DNA of 20,898 nt, taken from the NCBI GenBank assembly GCA_964348745.1, contig CAYGDT010000014.1, positions 1-20,898 on the forward strand, read 5' to 3'. The translations under genes were made by a program, and so were the position numbers. Positions 7,432 to 13,362 of this stretch are shown here, in pieces (within the stretch, counting starts at the first letter, position 1; every line of letters starts with the position of its first letter). The stretch comes from CAYGDT01 sp964348745 (GTDB lineage: Bacteria; Patescibacteriota; Gracilibacteria; Peribacterales; Peribacteraceae). Under the pieces are notes generated by a model. It was not told where the DNA came from. It ran no database searches and saw nothing but the letters and a program-made list of their open reading frames with translations.

Positions 7432-10041
7432 GTGATCAACTTTCTACGCTTCTGTACCTGGCCGATACTCTGGCTCACCGCAGCTACGCTCATCACCGTC
7501 TTCAATGACGGGTTTTGGCCCTGGCTCTGGAGTGAGTTTTTGCAGTCTCCGGTCAGTTTCCTTCTCAGTATAGTATTGCTCTACGGTTCTTGGATTTTGA
7601 GTAAATCGGCGTTTCGCTATTGGTATGCTTTCAGCCGTTCCAAGAAGTTTGTGTCGATGAAAGTGCTGCTGCCGCGACAGGAGACGAAAATCGATCAGGA
7701 GAAACGCACGGAGAAGGATTTCAAAGAGAAGATCGCCATCATGGAACAGCTTTTCCGTGCCCTGTGGGAGATCAAATCTCTTAATTTCTATCAGATGTTG
7801 AAATTCTGGTTTTTCCGTTTCATCACGATCAGTTTTGAAATGTACGTGGAGAAAGGTCAGCTGACCATGTACGTCGTCACGTCACCCGATCTTGTTTCGA
7901 TCGTCGAGAAGCAGGTGACGGCGTTCTACCCCGATGCCGAGGTAACACTGCAAAGTACGCCGGACATCTGGCCGAAGGGGATGAAGCTCGTTGCATATAA
8001 CATGATGACCGCCAAAAAATTCATGTACCCGATTCGTTATTACGAGCAAATGCAAGACGATCCGCTCAATGGAATCGCGAACGTTTTAAGTAAGCTGAGT
8101 CCCGACGAAACTGCGTGCATTCAAATTATTCTGACGCCATCGTTTTCCGGAAAATGGAACAAGAAAACGGAAGCACTCGCAAGCGCGAGTTTTAAAGGAA
8201 AGAAGGATCACTTTCTTTCGCATATTCCGATTCTCGGGCTTATCGGAAACATTCTCGGCGGTATTGTTTCCGAGGAACATAATTTCAATTATGCACCCGG
8301 TTCGAAATCCGGCGACGCATTCGTCCGTATGATCCAGCCCGAAGAGGAACTCTACAAACGCATGGGCGAAAAAGCCGGCATGAGTTTTTATCATACGTCG
8401 ATCCGTATTTTTGCAGCCAGCAAGACGTGGAATCGGTCCATGGAGATCACCAACAACATGCAGGTTGCGTTCAATGCGTTCAAAGATCTCTACGGCAACG
8501 TGATCGTCAACCGCCGCATGTTCGTGGATTTCTTTCCTCTCGGCTGGAACGCGAGCATCCTCCATACATTGTGGAAGCACCGCATCAACGGCTTCATGCA
8601 CAAGAAGTCCCTGCTCGTGGAAAAGGAGCTTGCGGGACTCTTCCATTTCCCGGACAGCCGGTACAACAAGGTCCCCATTGTCCAGTGGGTTGCATGCAAA
8701 GTCTTGCCTCCGCCTCCGGACACGCCGACGGGAGGCATTCTGCTTGGTGTTAACAACTACCGTGCGCAGGGAACCAAGATTCATTTCCTCGATACGGATC
8801 GCACTCGACACCATTACATCATCGGAAAATCCGGTACCGGTAAATCCAGTTTCATCTCCTGGATGTCACGTCAGGATATCGCCAATAATCAAGGTGTCTG
8901 CATCGTAGATCCGCACGGCGATCTGATCGAAGACGCACTTGCGCACGCACCGAAAGAGCGTGCGAAGGACATCGTCATATTCAATCCGGCCGATATGGAA
9001 CGACCGATGGGGTTGAATCTTCTCGAGGCAAAAACACCCGAGGAGAAAGACCGTGCGTCGCTTGATGCCATGGAAATCTTTATCAAACTCTTCGGAAACG
9101 AGATCTTCGGGCCTCGCATCCAGCACTATTTCCGTAACGGTTGTCTCACACTCATGGACGATGAGGAAGAAGGTGCGACGCTCATCGATGTTCCGCGTCT
9201 CTTCGTCGATGACGATTTCCAGCGCTACAAAGTCAGCAAGTGCCGCAATAACGTTGTTCGGAGTTTCTGGGAACATGAAATTGCCAAGACCGGCGCCCGC
9301 GAAAAAGAAGAGATGATCCCGTACTTCAGTTCAAAATTCGGTCCGTTCATCACGAACACGACGATGCGCAATATCATCGGCCAGCCGAAATCCGCCTTCG
9401 ACATCCGAGAGATCATGGATAGCGGCAAGGTGCTGCTCGTCAATCTTTCCAAAGGAAAGATCGGCGATATCAACGCGCAGCTTTTGGGTCTGATTTTCGT
9501 CAACAAGATCAATATGGCTGCGATGAGTCGTGCCGATATGTTGAGGAAGGATCGCCGTCGTTTCTACTTGTACGTCGACGAATTCCAGAATTTCGTGACC
9601 GACGCTTTTGCAACGATTCTCTCGGAAGCAAGAAAGTACGAACTTGCCTTGATCATGGCACACCAGTTCATCGGGCAGTTGGTCGGAAAGACCGAGGCGT
9701 ACGGATCGGCAAATACGAAGCTCAGAGATGCGGTCTTCGGTAACGTCGGTACCATCAGTTCCTTTAAAATCGGTGCGGAAGATGCCGAATACATCGCCAA
9801 GGAAATGGCCCCCGTTCTCTCTGAACAGGATGTCATCAACGTGCCGAACTTCCAGTGTTACATGAAACTCAATATCAACAACGTCACCTCGCGTCCGTTC
9901 TCACTCACGACGATCTACGACGAAAGCGACCGCAACGAAAAGCTCGGAGACCTGATCAAAGAGTACAGCCGCATGAAGTACGGACGGAAAAAAGTTTTCG
10001 TGAATCAGGAAATTGAAGATCGCATCGGGATTGTGGGATAA
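7432..10041 (+). CDS. Membrane-anchored TraG/VirD4-like type IV secretion ATPase
   Basis: This 869-residue protein starts with two transmembrane helices (about 7-27 and 43-58), then a long domain of unclear fold (about 80-440), then a RecA-like ATPase. Walker A is GKSGTGKS at 465-472 and Walker B is YLYVDEFQ with D716 and E717. DPHGD after Walker A and AHQFIGQL after Walker B are typical of type IV coupling proteins and related DNA-binding transfer ATPases. Such a protein would sit at the inner face of the membrane and pump DNA or protein. No relaxase or VirB4/VirB6-type genes lie next to it, so a conjugative plasmid context is not supported; in reduced bacteria these ATPases often stand alone and may serve DNA uptake or secretion. 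GTG at 7432 is the only upstream start keeping both helices, and an in-frame TAG lies at 7405. Confidence 0.85.
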   Translation: MINFLRFCTWPILWLTAATLITVFNDGFWPWLWSEFLQSPVSFLLSIVLLYGSWILSKSAFRYWYAFSRSKKFVSMKVLLPRQETKIDQEKRTEKDFKEKIAIMEQLFRALWEIKSLNFYQMLKFWFFRFITISFEMYVEKGQLTMYVVTSPDLVSIVEKQVTAFYPDAEVTLQSTPDIWPKGMKLVAYNMMTAKKFMYPIRYYEQMQDDPLNGIANVLSKLSPDETACIQIILTPSFSGKWNKKTEALASASFKGKKDHFLSHIPILGLIGNILGGIVSEEHNFNYAPGSKSGDAFVRMIQPEEELYKRMGEKAGMSFYHTSIRIFAASKTWNRSMEITNNMQVAFNAFKDLYGNVIVNRRMFVDFFPLGWNASILHTLWKHRINGFMHKKSLLVEKELAGLFHFPDSRYNKVPIVQWVACKVLPPPPDTPTGGILLGVNNYRAQGTKIHFLDTDRTRHHYIIGKSGTGKSSFISWMSRQDIANNQGVCIVDPHGDLIEDALAHAPKERAKDIVIFNPADMERPMGLNLLEAKTPEEKDRASLDAMEIFIKLFGNEIFGPRIQHYFRNGCLTLMDDEEEGATLIDVPRLFVDDDFQRYKVSKCRNNVVRSFWEHEIAKTGAREKEEMIPYFSSKFGPFITNTTMRNIIGQPKSAFDIREIMDSGKVLLVNLSKGKIGDINAQLLGLIFVNKINMAAMSRADMLRKDRRRFYLYVDEFQNFVTDAFATILSEARKYELALIMAHQFIGQLVGKTEAYGSANTKLRDAVFGNVGTISSFKIGAEDAEYIAKEMAPVLSEQDVINVPNFQCYMKLNINNVTSRPFSLTTIYDESDRNEKLGDLIKEYSRMKYGRKKVFVNQEIEDRIGIVG

Positions 10042-10075
10042 CAATCACATGGAAAATTTCATCAACTGACCAATG

Positions 10076-10161
10076 TGTCATCCTAATGAGAGCATGTCAT
10101 CCTGAGCCCTGTCGAAGGATGCACATGCGACTGTCATGGTTCGACAGAGCTCACCATGACA
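10076..10161. repeat. REP-like paired inverted palindromes
   Basis: Two 27-nt units (10095-10121 and 10135-10161) face each other across 13 nt. The second, read on the minus strand, matches the first at 22 of 27 positions. Each unit is itself a short hairpin (CATCCT with AGGATG; CATGGT with ACCATG), and four of the five differences are two paired changes that keep the hairpin. A partial copy, TGTCATCCT, lies at 10076-10084. The layout is like a bacterial REP pair. The sequence resembles repeats I associate with many bacterial genomes; I cannot confirm copy number here. Confidence 0.75.
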
Positions 10162-10200
10162 TTTTCAGAGCTTCCATAAGGCAGAAGTCTCTCCATTCGC

Positions 10201-10229
10201 TTGCACCGTTTATCGCTCCAACGTACTCT
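10201..10229 (+). promoter_or_regulatory. Promoter of ybaB (leaderless)
   Basis: TTGCAC (10201-10206) and TACTCT (10224-10229) are 17 bp apart, and the -10 ends 6 nt before the ATG at 10236. This favours that ATG over an in-frame start 50 codons upstream that would run through the REP-like element. Confidence 0.5.
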
Positions 10230-10235
10230 GATGTC

Positions 10236-10553
10236 ATGCCTTCATTCAAGCAAACTCGAGACATGTTCCGCCTCCAAAAAGAGGCGAAGAAGATCCGCAA
10301 AGAGCTGAAGAATATTCACGTCGAAGCAGAATCCGGTGGCGTCTTAGTGGTTGTAAATGCTGAGCAGGAAATTATCAGCATTGTCATTGCAGATGACGTA
10401 GAACGATCCCGTATTCCCGCTCTTTTGAAAGATGCTCTCAATAGAGCTATGAAAAAAGCGCAAATCGTTGCGAGCGAAAAGATGCAGGGTGTCATGGGGC
10501 AAATGGGTATGGGGGTGCCGGAGCAGGGAATGAAAGGATTTGGGCAGTCGTAG
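10236..10553 (+). CDS. ybaB: YbaB/EbfC family nucleoid-associated protein
   Basis: This 105-residue protein has the YbaB layout: an N-terminal helix rich in Lys/Glu with Met-Phe-Lys-like spacing (MFRLQKEAKKIRKELKNI), a short beta sheet (VEAESGGVLVVVNAEQEIISIVI), a helical region (LLKDALNRAMKKAQIVASEKMQ) and a Gly/Met-rich tail. Family members are small dimers that bind DNA without strict sequence preference and affect nucleoid structure. The usual recF/dnaX/recR neighbours are absent; here it precedes mltG. The frame is open further upstream, but that extension is encoded by the REP-like repeat and is unlike the family, so I start at 10236. Confidence 0.85.
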   Translation: MPSFKQTRDMFRLQKEAKKIRKELKNIHVEAESGGVLVVVNAEQEIISIVIADDVERSRIPALLKDALNRAMKKAQIVASEKMQGVMGQMGMGVPEQGMKGFGQS

Positions 10554-10558
10554 GTGTC

Positions 10559-10600
10559 CATTGAAAATTTTCAATTTTCAATTTCTAATTTTCAATCAAT
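10559..10600. repeat. AT-rich simple repeat with palindrome between ybaB and mltG
   Basis: ATTGAAAATTTTCAAT (10559-10574) is a perfect palindrome, followed by further TTTTCAAT copies at about 10575-10582 and 10590-10597. It begins 6 nt after the ybaB stop. It could fold in RNA but has no proper loop or T tract of an intrinsic terminator. Confidence 0.65.
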
Positions 10601-10616
10601 GATCAATAATCATTTG

Positions 10617-10622
10617 TACTCC
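10617..10622 (+). promoter_or_regulatory. Possible -10 element of mltG
   Basis: TACTCC lies 9 nt before the ATG at 10632. The match is modest and no clear -35 is present. It is listed because the position fits the leaderless spacing of the other genes. Confidence 0.3.
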
Positions 10623-10631
10623 GACTTTTCC

Positions 10632-11660
10632 ATGAAGAAGATTCTCATCGCCATCATCATTCTAGGAGTGGCATGCTACCTCTGGTATGTCCATGCGATC
10701 AGTCCGGTCGATGCGGGCAATGAGAGTCGAGTAAAAGTAAAAATCGAATCCGGTTGGTCGACGGAAACGATTGCCAACGAACTCAAAAGCCAAGGTGTGA
10801 TCCGCTCTCCGCTGGCTTTTCGTTTGTATGTTCAGGTGCATCGTCTCGAAAAAACTTTGCAAGCAGGAGTGTATTTGCTCCATACGTCATTTTCCAATGC
10901 GGAAATTGTCCAAATGCTTCGCACGGGTAGAGGTGAAGAGATTTCGGTGACGATTCCGGAAGGCTACACTGTGCGGGACATCGACACGCTCTTGAAAGAT
11001 CTTGGTTTAATTACGGAGGGAGAAGCAATTACGTGCGCTTCCCATTGCGATTTCTCTTCGTACGATTTTGTGCCAACTTCCACCGATGGCCTCGCCGCGC
11101 GCGGAGGAAAACTGGAAGGGTATCTCTTTCCAGACACATATTACGTTTCCCCCAATGATTTTGTCGTGAAGTTTTTCTTCGAGCGGATGCTCAATGCTTT
11201 CCGCAAGGCCGTTATCGAAGGCCATGCTGAGGACATCGAAGCGTCGGGTCGAAGTGTGGCGGAACTCGTCAACATGGCATCGCTGATTGAGAAGGAAACC
11301 CGTACGGACGACGAGCGATCCGTCGTCGCTGATATTCTTTGGAAACGGTACGACGACAGTCGGGGGCTCGGCGTGGATGCCACGGTTCGCTATATTCTCG
11401 ATAAGCCCGTCGATGAAATAACCCAAGCAGATCTCAATAGCAATTCACAGTACAACACACGCAAGTTCCGCGGTTTACCGCCCGGCCCTATAGCAAATCC
11501 CGGTATCAAGAGCATCCTCGCCGCACTGCATCCTGAAAAAAGTCCCTATTGGTATTATCTTCATGATCTTCAAGGGCAGATCCACTACGCCGCCAGCAAC
11601 GAAGAGCACAATCTCAACAGGATCAAGTATCTGCAGGGAGGGATTGATGGTGGCTCGTAA
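10632..11660 (+). CDS. mltG: MltG (YceG-like) endolytic murein transglycosylase
   Basis: MltG cuts nascent glycan strands at the outer face of the membrane and so ends peptidoglycan polymerisation. From the ATG at 10632 the protein is 342 residues: a signal anchor (2-22), a LysM-like region (about 35-100) and the YceG catalytic domain. Landmarks are KLEGYLFPDTY, the catalytic motif SLIEKET with E220, LGVDATVRYIL, YNTRKFRGLPPGPIANPG and a final EHN. The length fits the family. The frame is open 26 codons further up through the AT-rich repeat, but the strong MKKILIAIIILG signal anchor marks the true start. It stands near two other wall genes on the same strand, but is separated from them by the TraG-like gene. 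Confidence 0.92.
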   Translation: MKKILIAIIILGVACYLWYVHAISPVDAGNESRVKVKIESGWSTETIANELKSQGVIRSPLAFRLYVQVHRLEKTLQAGVYLLHTSFSNAEIVQMLRTGRGEEISVTIPEGYTVRDIDTLLKDLGLITEGEAITCASHCDFSSYDFVPTSTDGLAARGGKLEGYLFPDTYYVSPNDFVVKFFFERMLNAFRKAVIEGHAEDIEASGRSVAELVNMASLIEKETRTDDERSVVADILWKRYDDSRGLGVDATVRYILDKPVDEITQADLNSNSQYNTRKFRGLPPGPIANPGIKSILAALHPEKSPYWYYLHDLQGQIHYAASNEEHNLNRIKYLQGGIDGGS

Positions 11661-11714
11661 GGGAAACCGGGGAAACCAGAGAAACCAGAGAAACCGGGGA
11701 AACCAGGGAAACCG
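11661..11714. repeat. Six tandem 9-bp units after mltG
   Basis: Six consecutive copies of GRGAAACCR (R is G or A) fill 54 bp. The first unit begins on the base directly after the mltG TAA. Units differ only at positions 2 and 9. Since 9 is a multiple of 3, the array stays in one reading frame, but it lies beyond the stop codon and is not translated with mltG. Confidence 0.9.
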
Positions 11715-11773
11715 GAGATTCCTTGATTCCTTCAATTGCCTCTATTTCTTCGAAAACGTCCTAAAAGAAAATA

Positions 11774-11802
11774 TTGCCAAAATTAGCAAAATGATCTATA
11801 AT
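11774..11802 (+). promoter_or_regulatory. Near-consensus promoter of the small secreted peptide
   Basis: TTGCCA (11774-11779) and a perfect TATAAT (11797-11802) are separated by exactly 17 bp. The -10 ends 6 nt before the ATG at 11809. This is the best sigma70-type promoter in the window and again predicts a leaderless mRNA. Confidence 0.75.
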
Positions 11803-11808
11803 AAAAGT

Positions 11809-12009
11809 ATGAAAAAAATAGCACTCATAGGTTTCCTAATAGTCTTCGCCTTCGCAGGTTTTCGCCCACCGGAAGGTATGCAGAAGTTTCCTTCGGGAAA
11901 TGTCCAGTTTCAGTTGCAGACTTCGAAAGGCAGTATCACTGCCAACGTCGATACTTCTCAGACTGAAGCGCAGTCACCTGCATCACAATCAGAAGTGGAA
12001 GGAAAGTGA
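11809..12009 (+). CDS. Small secreted or signal-anchored peptide, 66 residues
   Basis: I do not recognise this protein. It has a typical export signal (MKK then a hydrophobic stretch to about residue 18, AFAG) and a short polar remainder (FRPPEGMQKF, then Gln/Ser/Thr-rich, ending in Glu/Lys). If cleaved, the mature part is about 47 residues with no Cys. The frame is open 82 codons upstream, but that part is the mltG tail and the 9-bp repeat; the ATG at 11809 is chosen because a near-consensus promoter lies directly before it. The strong promoter and the signal peptide support a real gene. The stop is TGA at 12007-12009. Confidence 0.65.
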   Translation: MKKIALIGFLIVFAFAGFRPPEGMQKFPSGNVQFQLQTSKGSITANVDTSQTEAQSPASQSEVEGK

Positions 12010-12039
12010 TGCGCACGTGCATCATCCTCAACCAGACAG

Positions 12040-12045
12040 TACAAT
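12040..12045 (+). promoter_or_regulatory. -10 element of the LOG-family gene
   Basis: TACAAT lies 9 nt before the ATG at 12055. No strong -35 is visible. The spacing predicts a leaderless or near-leaderless transcript. Confidence 0.45.
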
Positions 12046-12054
12046 ACAAACATC

Positions 12055-12699
12055 ATGCGAACGAATCACAGACTGAAAATCGGCGTAATGGGATCTGCTT
12101 CCGGTCCGCAAATTGAGGACGAGCACGCGAGGATCATGGCGCGTGAGCTCGGTCGCGAGATCGCAACGCGCGGGCATATCTTCATTAACGGCGCTTGTCC
12201 GGGGCTTCCCCACGAGGCGTGTATCGGAGCCAACGAAGCCGGAGGATTTACCGTCGGTGTCTCCCCGGCGTTTTCCATGCGGGAGCACATAGAGGAATAC
12301 AATTCGCCGCATGAAAATCAGTTCATCATGTTTACCGGTCTTGGGTTTATGGAGCGCGATATCATCAATATTCGCAGCAGCGACGGTATCGTGATCATTG
12401 GCGGTGGTATTGGCACGCTCAATGAGCTGACCATCGCATACGAGGAAGGCCGTCCCATTGCCGTACTCACGGACACTGGCGGTATCAGCAACGATATTCC
12501 GCATATCGTTGAAGATCTTTGTAAACGAAAGATCGCTCCGAATATGGTGTTTGATAACGATCCGAAAAAGCTTCTCGATAAACTCGAGGTCGCTATCAGG
12601 GCATATCCGCTACCGATCCATGAAGACGGCCGTGTCATCGACAAGAGCTTTTGCAGGAGAGGGGATTGGTGGTGCCAAGATCCGAAGTCAGCGGGGTGA
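12055..12699 (+). CDS. LOG/SLOG-family Rossmann-fold protein
   Basis: This 214-residue protein has the Rossmann-like fold of the LOG (lysine decarboxylase-like) superfamily. Near the N-terminus it has KIGVMGSASG, then FINGACPGLPHEA, a conserved Arg in FMERD (R101) and the nucleotide-binding GGGIGTLNE at 116-124, matching the family GGxGTxxE signature. Members include cytokinin-activating phosphoribohydrolases and nucleotide-binding proteins of unknown role. The sequence does not settle whether this one hydrolyses a nucleoside monophosphate. The C-terminus is basic with an unusual Cys/Trp-containing end (CRRGDWWCQ). The gene ends just before the simple-repeat region. Confidence 0.8.
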   Translation: MRTNHRLKIGVMGSASGPQIEDEHARIMARELGREIATRGHIFINGACPGLPHEACIGANEAGGFTVGVSPAFSMREHIEEYNSPHENQFIMFTGLGFMERDIINIRSSDGIVIIGGGIGTLNELTIAYEEGRPIAVLTDTGGISNDIPHIVEDLCKRKIAPNMVFDNDPKKLLDKLEVAIRAYPLPIHEDGRVIDKSFCRRGDWWCQDPKSAG

Positions 12700-12713
12700 A
12701 AGCCTGCGGCTTT
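12699..12713 (+). terminator. Short hairpin at the end of the LOG gene
   Basis: AAAGCC and GGCTTT pair across a TGC loop, starting on the last base of the TGA stop. There is no T tract after it, so termination is uncertain. Confidence 0.3.
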
Positions 12714-12716
12714 AAA

Positions 12717-12775
12717 TGGATAGTGGAAAGTGGAAAACGGAAAAAGAAAGTGGATAATGGATAGTGGATAGTGGA
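12717..12775. repeat. Left simple-repeat array (GTGGATA/GTGGAAA type)
   Basis: Degenerate copies of TGGATAG, GTGGAAA and GTGGATA fill about 59 bp downstream of the LOG gene. Read on the opposite strand they match the array right of the four-helix-bundle gene, so the two arrays form inverted repeats around that gene. Confidence 0.8.
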
Positions 12776-12783
12776 TTAAGCAA

Positions 12784-12822
12784 GAGGTAGTTCCATAGCC
12801 TCATGGAACCTACTTTCTGTTT
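12784..12822 (+). terminator. Candidate intrinsic terminator
   Basis: GTAGTTCCA (12787-12795) pairs with TGGAACCTAC (12804-12813) with one bulged C and an 8-nt loop. It is followed by TTTCTGTTT. It would end plus-strand transcripts coming from the LOG gene and shield the four-helix-bundle gene. Confidence 0.4.
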
Positions 12823-12906
12823 ACTCGAAAACGAAAAGTGACAATGGCTACTCCTTTCTTTCTAGTATGTCTTTTCTGCATGCATATGATGATTTAACTT
12901 ATAGTT

Positions 12907-13260
12907 ATGATTGCAAACAAACCTCTACAAGAAAAGTCCTACATCTTTGCATTAAGCATAGTTGCCCTTTGTAAACATTTGGTCGACTGCAAAGAATTTG
13001 TGCTCAGTAAGCAATTATTGAAATCCGGTACAAGCATTGGCGCGAATATAGAGGAAGCGCAGCATGCAGAAAGTAGAAAGGATTTTATATCCAAGCTATC
13101 TGTATCTCTAAAAGAAGCATATGAAAGTCGATTCTGGCTTCGGTTGCTTCATGACTCCTATCCAACGATTCAGGCACGAACGGAAATATTGCTAATAGAG
13201 ATCAATAACATTATTCCTATTTTAATTAAGAGTCTAAAAACAGCGAAATCCAAGCTATAG
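12907..13260 (+). CDS. Four-helix-bundle protein (23S rRNA intervening-sequence type)
   Basis: This 117-residue, nearly all-helical protein fits the S23/IVP four-helix-bundle family: YIFALSIVALCKHL in helix 1, LSKQLLKSGTSIGANIEEAQHAESRKDFISKL with the characteristic SGTSIGANIEEA signature, then KEAYESRFWLRLLHD and a final helix of Ile/Leu repeats. Members are often encoded inside 23S rRNA intervening sequences; others are free-standing and their function is unknown. Here it is free-standing and lies between inverted arrays of a short repeat. Its base composition is more AT-rich than the LOG and der genes on either side. The start at 12907 keeps the full helix 1; the best -10-like sequences are TATGAT (12885-12890) or TTAACT (12894-12899), both weak. 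Confidence 0.85.
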   Translation: MIANKPLQEKSYIFALSIVALCKHLVDCKEFVLSKQLLKSGTSIGANIEEAQHAESRKDFISKLSVSLKEAYESRFWLRLLHDSYPTIQARTEILLIEINNIIPILIKSLKTAKSKL

Positions 13261-13362
13261 CTATCCACTCTCCACTTTCCGTTATCCACTATCCACTCTC
13301 CACTTTTCGTTATCCACTCTCCACTTTTCGTTATCCACTATCCACTTTTCGTTATCCACTTT
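13260..13362. repeat. Right simple-repeat array (TATCCAC/CTCCAC/TTTTCGT type)
   Basis: About 100 bp of interleaved TATCCACT, CTCCACTTT and TTTTCGTTATCCAC units begin at the stop codon of the four-helix-bundle gene. They are the inverse of the left array. The array overlaps the 3' end of der (13338-13362) and encodes the last residues of Der. Confidence 0.85.

Noticed and set aside
7284..7508. Short plus frame encoding a GQGLGQGL repeat
   Set aside because: The repeat is only the G-rich array read in another frame; it overlaps rlpA and crosses the next promoter.
8086..8814. Long minus-strand open frame inside the TraG-like gene
   Set aside because: The plus frame carries transmembrane helices and Walker motifs; the antisense frame shows no domain, promoter or start signal.
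10086..10235. N-terminal extension of YbaB
   Set aside because: The extension is encoded by the REP-like hairpins, is unlike the family, and the promoter lies downstream of it.
12907..13260. Accessory (Avd-like) gene of a diversity-generating retroelement
   Set aside because: Avd is also a four-helix bundle, but there is no reverse transcriptase or template/variable repeat in the window.
13260..13362. Possible CRISPR array
   Set aside because: Units are 7-15 bp, degenerate and contiguous, with no spacers of constant length and no cas genes.
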